This document shows, piece after piece, positions 1 to 13,100 of a stretch of DNA of 64,000 nucleotides; the stretch's first letter is position 1; every line of letters starts with the position of its first letter. The DNA is taken from contig OZ020308.1 of the NCBI GenBank assembly GCA_963971305.1, positions 26,813,275-26,877,274 of the forward strand, given 5' to 3'. The position numbers and the translations under genes were made by a program. Source of the stretch: Arcuatula senhousia. Taxonomy: Eukaryota; Mollusca; Bivalvia; Mytilida; Mytilidae. The notes below the pieces were generated by a model. The model was given only the letters and a program-made list of their open reading frames with translations, searched no databases and was not told where the DNA came from.

Positions 1-80
1 GTGGGCATATGGTGTTTGAGTCTGTTTGTCCGTCCACAATGTTGCGAGATGGGGCATTATGTCTATTGGACATATTCTTG
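1..80 (+). mobile_element. 3' end of HINE-like element, family B
   Basis: Truncated by the window edge. It shows TTTGTCCGTCC, then the 3' subterminal repeat GAGATGGGGCAT, the hairpin ATGTC-TATTG-GACAT, and the CTTG end before TT. The same terminus recurs at 42386-42389 and, inverted, at 23575. Confidence 0.65.
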
Positions 81-1082
81 TTGTGATAGTTATGCCTTTT
101 GAACATTGAAATCATTTCCTTGTGAAGAGACAACAAACTACTGTTCAATATATGAAATCCATTTCTTCTTGATTCATTATTTACCCTCACAAACATAGTT
201 AAGTGGGGTTTTTAGAAATTGCCTTTTCTGTTTGTCTCTGTCCATATATATCTAGCTTCATACATATTTTCATCAAAATCCATCAAGCAGTTTAGGAGTG
301 CCTTTATGAGATCTCATGAATACACTCCAAAACTTGCTTGATGGATTTTTATGAAAGTATGTATGAAGAAAGAACATTATATGGAGATTTGCATGAAGAA
401 TTTTTTTTGGCACAGATATCATTCAGGGGAAATTAATAAAAGTTTCTGCTATTTAAACATTTAAGGTTAATGAGGACAGGTGTCATGTGACCAAGCACAT
501 CTAAATATGCAAAGAAAATGCTAGCATATCAATAAATACATACATGACATAACAAAAATTATTAAATGAGTTAATCAAAGAAATCTTTAACATATGATAA
601 TGCTTTTCAAACATAGATATGACTATTTACTTAATAAATCATTGTTTTGAAAATATTAAGGGAGATTTATAATCCATGTAAAATACGACCATTTAAATAC
701 AAAGGATTCTACAGGCAGATTCAAAATGAAGTTGGTGACCCCCTATTTTCTCACTCTTATATCAAAGTTTGCTTAATAATATTAATTCTGATCTAATAAA
801 ATCAAATTTGTAACGTAAGATTTTTTCTTGAGCAGTGATTTTATGCATTTTACATGTCCTTTCCTTTAATAGCCATTGTAATTTATTCAAAATTTGAACC
901 CTTATATGGGAAAAACAAGCCTGGTGACCTATCTTTATTCTAGTTTTATATGAAAGATATCAACATTCAATGACATTATTTGATATTTAAGGCAATAAAA
1001 TTAAATTTTTAATGAGCAGATATTTTCTGAGTCAGATGTCCTCATTAACCTCAAACCTTTTAATTTTATTCTCACTTTGTAG
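81..1082. other. Intron of HAUS5, nothing specific
   Basis: AT-rich intronic DNA. A short inverted pair (TCCATCAAGCAGTTT... and AAACTTGCTTGATGGA, around 277-345) forms a possible hairpin. No other gene or repeat was recognised. Confidence 0.5.
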
Positions 1083-1164
1083 TAAAGGATCTGAGTATTA
1101 CAGCAGAAAGAGAAGTTCAACAGATGAAGACCACTACAGTTCAGGCTTGGAGACAAAGCAGGGA
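1083..1164 (+). CDS. HAUS5: HAUS5 exon (first in window)
   Basis: Acceptor TTTGTAG before and GTAAGC donor after. It starts with one base completing a codon, then reads KGSEYYSRKRSSTDED through SGLETKQG and ends in phase 0, which fits the next exon. A second frame is also open and coiled-coil-like (AEREVQQMKTTTVQAW), but its phase does not join exon 2. The exon is therefore likely and its frame is the weakest in the gene. Confidence 0.62.
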
Positions 1165-4100
1165 GTAAGCTCATTTTATGCTGCCGAGAAACATGTATAA
1201 CTGTGTGTATCACTGACTTTCACCCATGATGTTTTCAAAGTTTTTGTTACAGCTTTTTGAACTTCTTTATTAAGAAGAGTCTTGATATTTGTCTGGCAGC
1301 TTTTTCTATAAGGCAAAAATAAACTGTTACCCTACCTACCCTATTTTTTCATGCCTACCCTAATGTTTTTATTGTCATTTTTGCTTAAGCACTTTTAAAC
1401 TATTATTCTACTCTCCATTTTTTCAAGGTAAAAAAATAATGCCTACCTAAGTACCCTATTTTTTCCAGATGTGTAGCAGGAATCACACATATGTTTTTGT
1501 TTGGCCTAACATTGCATGTCACAAACTCAATAAATATTTAGCATCAATATTTAAATAAAATAAAGCAAGAGCATTGCTTTTATTGTTTGTTCCAAAGTCA
1601 CAAGAAGGTCCACTCACACCTAACTTTAAGTTTGGTTTGGCTCTGACATCATTTTTAGGGATAACATGTTTATTGTAAGGTATTACTTTTAATGACCTGG
1701 TTGGTCATGGGTCAATTATTCTGGCTTTGTATCAATCTTACCAAAGCGATCAAGAAACTTAAGCTCCATCAAATCATTTAAATAAAAGAGAGTAATATTA
1801 GGTGTTCATATCTACTTTCTGTTTACTATAAAAGTAAAGGTATAAATCCTTACTTGAAGACAGCATGAAGTAAATTTGTAAAAGGTACATGTATTTATAA
1901 ATTGTACACTTGTATTCATAAATTGAATCTGCTTCAAGATTTATAGCAGTACTAGAAAACATTTTCCTGTCTTTTAGAAACATGTCAGAGAGACTTGTGA
2001 AGCCATAGGTAGCTTTCTACAGAAAATGTTGCAAGGAGAGTTTGGAACTGATAAATCTGTCTTGTAAGTTTTTACAATAATTTAGAAATAAAAAAAGAAT
2101 CATGTGCAAAAAATGTCATGTAGATCTTAAAAAGCAATCAAAGTATATATTTAACACAAATAAAAAATACTTGATAGGTTCTTTACATAAAAACAAACCA
2201 GAAACTATTGGTAATTTTGGTCCTCAGCTGTAATGTAGAGTAGAGACATAAAAATTTGCAAATTATTAATTTTATGTATAGTTGAAATTGAGATATATTA
2301 AATGTGTACTTCTTTATAAACCATTAGCTCCATGAACAGCCAAAAATGTAATGTTATTTTTATGATTTTTGTGTCTCCTGCGAAGCAGAGCGGGATATAG
2401 GTGTTACTTTACTGGTGACAGCAAGGACAACAGTGGCATAAACTTTTGTGTTAAGGTTTTATGAGCACCTCCATATCTCAAGAACTATAAGTCCAAGGTT
2501 AATGAAACTTGGTATGCATGTGCCCCAGGAGTAGCTTGGCACAGTTGCATCCCCATCTTTTGACCTTGACCTTGATTTTTTTATGAGTGATTTTGATAAA
2601 TTTTATTGCATATATTAACAGTGTTTAAACTTTGTAAACACCTTTTGATCTCAGAAACTGAAACACATGAAAATATAGTGGAAATAAGAAAGAATTATTG
2701 TTTCTGATGGGGCAAGCAGGCACGACCAACTTTATTGTTAACTCTTGTTTTTTTTATGACCACTAACTTTTTAATTCTGTATAAATGTTATTTTATGACG
2801 ATGTCAACATTGATATGTATGTAGATTTTTCTGTACATAATTTTTTTGTGTGATTACTTTTCTTTTAGTTGACATGTTGAAGTTTCTTAAAAAAAATTCT
2901 AAATTTATATATCATGATTTTGTGCTATTGATACTTGTTCCATATCATAACTTCTTTATTTAATAGCCAATCAAAGAAAGACATCCTTTGGAAGAGTGTT
3001 GAGGAAATTTTAAGTGAGTTCAGTGTATCACAGCTGATGAATGCTCTAGTCACAAACACACAGGACTCAGCCTTTACTCTCAGAGAAATGACATCCAAAG
3101 TAGACATCAGAAGAGATGCTGAAAAACTAAGGTATGTCTAAAATAATGGTACATGTAACAACAAAATTACCTAACTGGTCTAAAATATCTTAAATGTCCT
3201 GGATCAAAAGACAAATCAACGCAAAAACATACCAGAAAAATTGAAGATCATAAAGTCATGCTTTGTAATAAAATTATCCTTTTCAGACCTGGAACTCATA
3301 AAGCTGATCTCTCTTTAACATGGTCCGTGGCAAATTTTTGTCCCCCGCCGCAACGGGTCAGAGTGACTTAGTAATGGGCTCCGTCCGTCCGTCTGTCCGT
3401 CACATTTTTTGTGGTTGCAACTCCTTGGACACTACTGAACGGATGTTGCTGAAACTTTACACACTGATAGGGTACTATTAGTAGGTGATCATCCCATATT
3501 TGAAATATTCAAAATGGCCGCTGTTTCCATGGAAATGGGGAAAAAGGTTAGAAAGGTCAAAATATAGGACATTCAATATCTCAGTTACCTAGGTGCACAG
3601 GGTTCTGAAATTTTATACAATGATAGAGCAAAAGGTACTCTATAATAATACGAAAAAAAATTTTGAAGCGATATTTACGGTTTTCGAGTTATTTACGAAT
3701 TTGTGATTTTTCAGTCCGAAAAATGGGACTTTGTCAAACATTTTTGTGGGTGCAACTCCTCAGATACTACTGAACGGATGTTGCTGAAACTTTACACACT
3801 GATAGGGTACTATTAGTAGGTGATCATCCCATATTTGAAATTTTCAAAATGGCCGCCGTTTCCATATAAAAGGGGAAGAAAGGTCAAAATATAGGACATT
3901 CAATATCTCGGTTACCTAGGTGCACATGGTTCTGAAATTTTGTAGACTGATAGAGCGAAGGGTACTCTATAATAATAGGGAAAAAAATTTGAAGCAATAT
4001 TTACAGTTTTCGAGTTATTTCGAATTTGTGATTTTCCGGTCCAAAAAATGGGACTTTGTCCAAAAAAATTTATGTTCGCTGGTTTCCTTCCTCGTTTTGA

Positions 4101-7100
4101 TTGCATGATTTCGTCTCCAAAACAACCAATTTCTATCGTTTCCAGAGAATATATCGATCGAATTTACATACCACACAACTTTCATGCGGCGGCGGGGGAC
4201 ACATGGCTACGCGTAGCAATCTTGTTCCATTTAGCCTGATTTTGTGCAGGCATTTCAAAAAGAAGTGTGTTGAATAATGTACCACCTACTTTCATTGCAA
4301 TCATGGGTCAGGTTGTAAAAAATACCAAAACAGTGTTGTGAGATCACCAATCATTAAAAGTAGTCTTGAATTTTGATGTTAGTACTCTTAGGAGTAGGGC
4401 TCATAGAAAACCAGGGAAAATCTTAAGTTTTGTCCAGAAACAATATTTGGATATCTATAAAAGCAATATTGTAACTAAGCTCTTTATTGAAGACTTTTTT
4501 TTTTGCAAAATATTTTTTTCCAGGAAATTGGCCGACCTACAGGCCTTAACCAGTTTAACTGCATGTCTTTACCAACCTTTGCAATTTGCTAAATTGTTAA
4601 AGTCATCAAAATTCTTGACTTTAAACTTTTATTTTTGTGTAAGACAGCTCTCTTTTAAAAAGAATTCTTTCTTAAACAAAAACTTATGGGTTACAAGTTG
4701 AACAAATCAAAACTGCAACCATGGATCATGAATTCTAACATTGGTATTTGTAAGTCTGTTAAATGGGAGGGTTTTGGTTTTGGTAGAAAATCTCCAGCTT
4801 TTTGTCAACTTTTGTAAAAACATGAAATGCATTTTTAACAAGTGTCAGACTTAATAGCTTGTTACAATGAGAATAGATGTAAATGTATTTGTCTTTACAT
4901 TTCACAGAATGTTTTAGTCAGGACTCAAAATTTGAAATGCTTAGGAATTAAAATCCAAATCTAGTTTTGGTGGCTGAGTTCATCACATAAAGGTCGATTG
5001 AGTTGCTTTTCATTGGGTATTTACCAGATGACTTGTGAAATTGGTTTGTGACCGTAGATTGTTTATCTTAACCATGTTCTTTATCATTCAGGCTAGTGAG
5101 AAGATGAAATGAAATACATGCATCAGGATTAAACGTAATGAATTAAAACACAATGTGATATGCAAACTTTGAACTTTCTCTTCAGATTTAAGTATGAAAA
5201 GACGGGACAATTGATGGATGAATCTACTCCACCTAATGTTTTACAGAGTGTACATCAACTTCTGGAGGTACAGTAGACATTTTCAGTTAGCCACAAATCA
5301 GACTGTCTGTCCACATCTCATTCAGGTACAGCTCCTCCTAATGACTGGATGACTTTTGTCTTTACTTAACATGAGGCAAATACATCATATTATATACTGT
5401 ATATAAAAGATGTGAATGAAGAAATTTCATTTCTCTCCACTCAAAGATTCGTCTGACTATTTTTGGGAAAGTTGTTTTAGGGGCATTTGGGAAAAAATGG
5501 AAAGTTAACCTTTTCGGAATCCAAAGCAGGGGGTAAAGTTTAAATTTTGTGGAAATCTGCATGATTTTGAAAATGCTTTCATTGGGAAAGCTTGAAAAAT
5601 TCAGGCCATCACCATTCAGGGATATATTTTTAATTGTATCAAGTCCAATATAAAGGGAAGGGAAATCCTCAGTAAGTTGCACTCAGTTTAAGTAAGTTAT
5701 ACACCAAGAAAACATGAAAAGGGGATAATGGGTATTGGAATCACCGTGTTAGTCCATTGGTCTGTCCACATCCATGTTAAACATACCTGCTCCTGATAGA
5801 ATTCTCTAATTTTACATCATGAAAATACATCAATTTAGATATGCATTGTCCCCACTTGTATGTGATTAAAAAGATTTGTCATTTACCTGCCCAGGTCGGT
5901 AGTTTTCTTCAGGTACTCTGGGTTCCTCCACCAATAAAACTGACCGCCCTACATGGCCCAGGTGCATAGAAAAAGGCTGTTAAATACCAACACACACACA
6001 GAGCTATGCATTGCTCTTGGCTATATATTCAGGGGAGATAATTGAAATTTAAAATATTGACTTGAAAGTAGAGATGGAGTGCTTTGTTTTGTCAGTGAAC
6101 TACAATTCTAAGGGTACTTGAAGCATTTTGATATTAAATTACTGAAAAAAAACTTGTCAAGGATACTGAAGAAGGTTTTCAAAACTTTAAAGACAGATTT
6201 TAATGAATTTGTATATATCTGCAATTTTAAATTGAGCAAAAGGAAGGAAGTATGGCATCATCATGAAACTTAATATATCAGGATCTGAACAATTAAAAAA
6301 AAATTAATAAAAAAATTACCTTAAAATAAACTTCACGGTTGATGGCTCACCAAAATGGGGATGGTATACTTAGGTTGACCTACATGTATCAGTTTAAGTT
6401 TCTTTTCCATTAAAGAAGCATGTTGATAACTTATCATTAGTGATATATCACTGACATTCAGGGTTCCCACGCCATCCTTGTATTCAAGGAAACCTGGAAA
6501 AGTCCTTGAATTTCATTTCAATGTTAGAAAACCTGGAAAAATCCTTGAATTTTATCAAATATCCTTGAAAAACCCTGGAATTTTGTAATATGCAGATTTG
6601 TTGACCATTTGATAAAAAAGGCCGAAAAATATTGGATTTTTAAAATTTTTTGCAGACTATTTTAATCCTTGAAAATGACCTCAATACCCTGAAAAGTCTT
6701 TGAAAAACCCTTGAATTTTGTGTCAAAAAAATAGTGGAAATCCTGGACATTAAATTCATGGTTTATTGATTGGACACTATGTCTTTTGGGCATATTCTTG
6801 TTAAAGTACCTTAAACATTGTATTATGATAATCTTATATCTTAGGCCATCATAAAATAATAACTACATGTATATTCTCATCCAAATTTCTTGAAATATGG
6901 GGCGGCAGGAGAATTTTATTTATTTAATTTTTTTTATCTATTTTATAAAATATCCTGTCATTTTAAAGAAAATTGAAATCAAAATAAAATTTTCTGAGGG
7001 GCTGACAAAATCAGGGTGGGAGGGGATGAGAATTTAGTTTAATATTGGCTTTATACATGATATATAATTTTGAAATAAGGGAGTTTTATTTTTGAACTCT

Positions 7101-10100
7101 ATTTTTAGGAAAACCAAGTTAGTCAAATTAAAAGATTTGTTGAAACTGAGAAATACCTGAATGAAACTTGGAGGCTTGAACAGCAGTTTGCTGAACTTAA
7201 AGCTGAAATTGACAACAAATTACAATTTGTTTTTAAAAATCATAAAGATCTGAAATTAGCAAAGTAAGTAGAAGATGGTTAAAGATGATAATGGGTGACT
7301 AACTGTTTTGTGTACTATCATTGGTAGGTATGAGAGTATTGTAAAGCTTTTTAGCTCACCTTGTTGAAGGTAATGTGAGCTTTTGCCATTATTTGGGGTC
7401 CGGCGTCTGTCGTTCAACTTTTCAAAAATCTTCTTCTCTGAAACCGCTTAGCCAAATGTAATGAAACTTGGTAGGGTTGTTCTGTAGGATGTCCTCTACG
7501 AAATTGTAGCTAGAAATTTTGATTTGACAAAAAACATGGCCGGCATGGCTAAAAATATAACACAAGGGTAAATTGCAGCTTTTAGCAAATTACTCAAAAA
7601 CAGTAACAGATATCAAAATTCTGGCATAGGGAAAAAGTGATCAGCACACCAAGATCTACCTGCTCTAGAATTTAGAAGAAGATGTGACAATTGCTGTAGG
7701 AGTTATTGCCCTTTTTCTTGATTTTTTCCAAATTTTGCACTTTTTTAGACCTATGGTTAAGCACATCAAGATCTACAAAAATTGTAATAGAGTTCGTAAC
7801 AAATTACCATTTTCACAGCTTTTTTGTTCAATTTTTCAAAAATCTTATTCTCTGAAACAGCTCGTCCAAATGCAATGAAACTTGGTAGGGTTGTTCTGTA
7901 GTATGTTGTCTACAAAATTATCGTTTGAAATTTTGATTGGACAAAATACATGGCCACCATGGCTAAAAATAGAAATTAAGGGTAAATTGCAGTTTTTTGC
8001 AAATTGCTCAAAAATGGTAACAGATATTAAAATTCTGTTTAGGTATTAGTGATCTGCACATCAAGATCTACCTGCCCTGAAGTTTTGAAGAAGATTTGAC
8101 AATGGTTGTGGGAGTTATCACCCTTTTTCTTGTTTTTTTTTCTTTCAAATTTTGCTCTTTTTAGACTAATATCTTGAAAACTATACAAGATATTTGAAAA
8201 ATTTAAATTGCATATGGTTAAGCACATAAAGATATAAAAATTATGAAATGGGGTCAAAGTTGTAAGACCTTTTTTGATAGGAGTTGTTTCCCTTAGAACA
8301 TTAAAATTGATAATTCCACAGAGTAGCAGTCCTTTGTAAAAATATCCAGCTTATAAGTATCATCCAATACAAGGTGAGCGATTCAGGCTCCTGGGAGCCT
8401 CTAGTTTATGCACCCACTAGTAAAGGAGGGGCTATATGCTATATTGCAATAACCTTGTCCGTCTGTCTGTCTATCCGCCCTTCTGTTACAAATTTATGTA
8501 ACAGATTTCTAGGCTTCAACTGAAAGGATTCATTTCAAATTTGGTACACAGCTTAAGCATGATGAGTTTTACTTTGCCTCCCCTTTCCAGGTAATTTGGT
8601 TGTCTTCTTCCTGTTTTCAAAGTCGACTTAGACTATTTTAAGGGTCAAAAATGGCAAATTTGTGTAACTGATTTCTTTGCTTCTGCTAAAGCCATTGGTT
8701 TAAAACTAGGTACACAGCTTTAAGATGACAGGTTGTACCTTTACCTCCCCTTTCCAGGTTAGTAGATCATCTTCTTCCTGATTTCTGAATGGTTAAGTTA
8801 GTGCAACTCTTTATTATGTCTCCCCTCACTTTTGTGGGAAGACATACTGTTTTTGTCTTGTCTGTCTGTCACAAAGTTTGTCAGCGCAACTCCTCTGCAA
8901 CTACTGAACCAAATTCAACGAAACCTGGTATATGGGAAGTTCTGCATATTACCAGGAAATTTTGATCCTTAAATTTTTGTGGAAATTATAGCTCTTTGAA
9001 CTTAGAAATTTGTTGAAAATCATCATTGTCATTTTGTCAGCGCAACTCCTCTGAAACTGCTGAACCGATTTCAATAAAACTTGCCAATGGTTAGAGGAAG
9101 AACATCATATGTAGTTGTGCATATAACCAGGAGTTTTGATCCTCATTTTTTTTGTGGGAGTAATGGCCCTTTGAACTTAGAAATTTGCTGAAAATCCTCA
9201 TTTATCATCTTGTCAGCACAACTCTTAAACTACTGAACCGAATTAAAGGAACTTTGAAAGATACCATATGTAGATATGCATATTAGCAGGAAATTATGAT
9301 CCCCAAAATATTGTGGGAGTTTTCCTTTTGAACTTTTTGTGGAAAAGGGGGGGGGGGGGGGGGGAGAATGAGAGAGAGAAAGAGAACTTTAATTAATTTT
9401 GCATTCTGTGTTATTGGGTGTGGATTTCTGACTAGCTTATACATCTTCTGGTTAAAGGCATCATACTCGGTCAATTTAGCTCCCACTCAGTGTGAGCTGA
9501 TATAAAGTCCAATTATAACTTTTATAAAGTTCATTGGTTGTTGCATATTAAACTGAAAGGACAGTTTTCTCTTGGACATGCAATGAAAAGAGGTTTTGGC
9601 GGCACATGTAATAGGTCTACTTCAAGGTTTGAAAACTTGTAGCCACCTTGTATACTGTTGGAGTATATCTATCTGATTGATTTGGTGTTTAACACCCTTT
9701 ATCAAAGCACCTGGGCCATGTATGGACAGATCTAGAGAATCTATGATTTCTGAAAAAAAGGCAAGATTCTTTTATCCCATGCATGTTGTGTTACATCAGC
9801 TGCTATTCTGGTAACAAAAACAAAAAAATCTTGAAGATGTAGACCATAAACTTTTGACACCTTGGCTTGAGATTGTAGTAAGACTGTTTACTACCCCAGT
9901 ACAACACAAGTACTAACTGGTGATTATATGTTAGTAGCTAGTTTGTACCAGGAGAGCTTGCAGGTATCTGCTTATAACTCCGTTGATCCAAGCTTCACTT
10001 TCATGGAATAGGAGTACATTTGTTTGAAGTGACAGGTGAAGATTTAAATATTCTTGCCATCTTGTTTTCCTTTTATTTCTTCTATTTATTTTATATAATT

Positions 10101-13100
10101 CTTTTCTCCTTCGTCTTTTTCTTTGTCTAACATCTCCCCTCTAAGTTTTCTCTTTATGGTCTCTTTTCCCCCTTTCAACCTTTGCTCATTTTTGTCTCGC
10201 CTGCGACGAAAAGTCACAAAAGGCGAGACATAGGTATTACTTTCCGACGGTGGCGGCGGCATCGTAAACTTTTTTGTAAGACTTTTGTGGACAATGAATT
10301 GCTTGAAAAGTATAATAGCTAGGCATCTGATATTGGGTATACAGACAGTTGAGGTTATGGTCAACGTAACTGTCTCCATGCCATGTGACCATGACCCCAT
10401 TTTTAGGGTCCAGTGACTCTGTGAACTTAGGTCTTTTTTTTATGCAGAAAACATTTTGTAATACTTGTGTGGACAATGAATTGCTTGAAAACTATAATAG
10501 CTAGGCATCTGATACTTGTTATACAGACACAATTTTTGTTTATATCAAGAAATGAAAGCTTTGGTGGTTGATTGTAGTGATGGTGACGGCAGGCGAGACA
10601 TACTTTTAGTGGCCACACTTGTTATTTCTATCTTCTTCACTCTTCTACATTTCTCTTCTCCCTCTCTCTTTTACTCACCTATTTCCTTAGTTTCCCATTT
10701 GCTGTCTCGCTTCTCCTATTTTTACCTCTCTCTCTTACACCTTCACCTTTCTTATCTTTCTTTCCCATCTGTCTCCATTAACCCTCTCCTCTCCTCTTTC
10801 CCTCTTTTTATCACATCTTTTATCTGTTTCCCCCCTCTCTCACTCTCCTTTCTCTCCTCTCCTCTTTCTCTCCTTTTCTTTCTGTCTACTCTCTACTCTT
10901 CTCTCTCCTCTCTGTTCTCGTCTCTTCTCTCTCTCTCTTTTCTTTCCTCTCTTCTTTCTCTTCTCTCTACTCTTCCCAATATCTCCTCTCTTTTTCCCCT
11001 TCTATTTATCCTCCTCTCTTTACTTCTCTTTTCCCTTCTCTCTTACCGTCTCTTTCTTCTCTTTTTCCTCTCTGTACTCTCTCTCTCCTGTTCCCTCTTC
11101 TCTTTCTTGTCTTCACTTTCTCTTCTCTCTCCTAGGAAAAGGGAGAGAGAGAAAAGTGGAGAAAGTGAAGAGGAAGAAAGAAAAGAGAACAGGAGAGAGA
11201 GAAAAGAGAGAAGAAGAGGAAAGGGAAAGGGAAGATGAGAGAGAGAGAGGAAATAAAGAAGAGAAAAGGGGGATAGAGGAAGGGAATAGGAGATTAAGAA
11301 AGAGAGAGAGGAGAGAGAGAGAAAGAAGAGAAGAGGAGGAAGAGAAGAAAAGAGGAGAAAGAGGATGAGAGCAGAAAGGGAGAAGAGGATGAGAGTGGAA
11401 AGAGAGAAGAGGAGATAGGTAAAAGGAAAGGAGAAAAGAAATGAAAGGAAGGAGAGAAGAAAAGATAAAGAGAAAGAGAGAGTTGGGAAAAGAGAAAGAA
11501 GAAGAGAGAGAGAGAGAGAGAGTTGGGAAAAGAGAAAGAAGAAGAGAGAGAGAAGAGATAAAGGGATAGAGAAAGAAGAAGAGAAAGAGACTAGGGGTAG
11601 GTAGAAGAGAAGAGAGAAGGGGAGAGAGAGAAAAATGAGAAAAGAAGAGAGGATAAAAGAAAAGGGGAGAGAAGAATGAGAAGAGGATACAGAAAAGAAG
11701 AAAGGGTAGAGAAGAGAGAGGAAGGAGGGAAGAGAAGATAAATAGAGAGAGAGCAGATGAGAAAGGAGAGAAATAGAAGAGAGAGAGAAGAGCAGGGATA
11801 GAGAAAAGGAGAGGTTAGAGGACAGAAAGGGGGAATGAAGAGAATTTGAAAGAGAAAACAAGAGAGATGAATATGGAATAGGAGGACAGAAAATGATGTA
11901 CAAGATAAAGATAAAGTGGATGAAAAAAAGGAAAGAGTAAGGGAGAAAGAGGGAGGAGGAAGGGCATTGGAAGTGAAGAGGAAGGAAAGAAAAGAGAAGG
12001 CAGAGAAAAATAATTGTGATAAGAAGGACAACAAGGAAAGAGTAAGAAAGGGAAGGTAGATGAATAGAAAAAAGGTAGGAAAAGGGCAGAGATAGAGAAG
12101 GAAGAGAAAGAGGAGGGGAGGAAAGAAAAGGAAGAATAAGAAAGATAGAAAGAGGAGAGATAATAGAAAGAAAGAGTGGGAAGGGGAAGTAGTGTGTGAG
12201 AGGAGAAAAATGTAAGATACACAAGAAGAAAAAAGAGCTGAAGATAAGGGACCAAATGAGGGGGAGAGAAAGATATGAAGGAAGAGAGGGAGAAGAATAA
12301 GTGTGAGAAAGAGTGAAAGGAGGATGGGAGTAACTTGGGAGAGAGGCAGAAAATGTAGAGAGATGAAGAAAGAGATTGAAGGAGAGGAGGTTAAAGAATT
12401 GTTAAAAAAGGGTAGCAGAAAGAAAAAGAAAAAAGGGAATACACAAATTAGGAAAAGATGTTTTTTGTGATAAAAAGCAGAACAATAGATTCATTGGAGT
12501 AAAATAGCTTAGTAGTTTTAGTAAGTCAAGAGCAGGCAACATAAAAACAGAATGCTTGTTGCTTATGAATTGATTTTGTTAGATATGTTCCCAATTGATT
12601 CAATTCTTTTTATTTTGATTTCTTAATTGTCTCAAGATTCAACATGTGCTGAGTTTTATTGATAAGTGTAAAGTTATCACAGTGTTAGTAAATGAAAAAC
12701 TTTGATTTCCTAAAGTAATGTACATCTTTTTAAAGTACTGTTTCTTAAAATATTGTTCACCTGCATGAAGAGGTTAAATGTAAGGTATAGATTGAAATTT
12801 TCATGTTTAAAAGAACTTGAAAAGATGTACAATACTTTAAGAAAATCAAAGTCTGTTTGCTTTTCTTAAAATATTGTTCATGTTTGCAGACAGGTTATGT
12901 GAAATTTAGGGCATTGGATAAACTGTTTCTTAAAATATTGTTCATCTAAGTAAAAAGAAATTGTAAGATTTGATGTTTTTCATGGTTAAAATTTCTTTTA
13001 AAAGATGTTCAATACTTTAGGAGATCAAATATTAAGATAGTTTCTCAAAATATTGTTCATCTCTGTGAAAAGTGTAAGTAAAATGCAACAGTTCAGAAAT

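Noticed and set aside
1083..1164. Alternative reading frame of the first HAUS5 exon (KDLSITAEREVQQMK...)
   Set aside because: Looks coiled-coil-like, but its end phase meets a stop in the next exon; the chosen frame joins cleanly.
4366..4701. 111-codon open frame in a HAUS5 intron
   Set aside because: No recognisable domain, AT-driven composition, no splice or promoter context.
10516..12255. Long open frames of 146-393 codons, Ser/Leu/Phe-rich or Glu/Arg-rich
   Set aside because: They follow purely from the CT- and GA-only composition of the tract, which lacks stop codons in several frames; no conserved motif.
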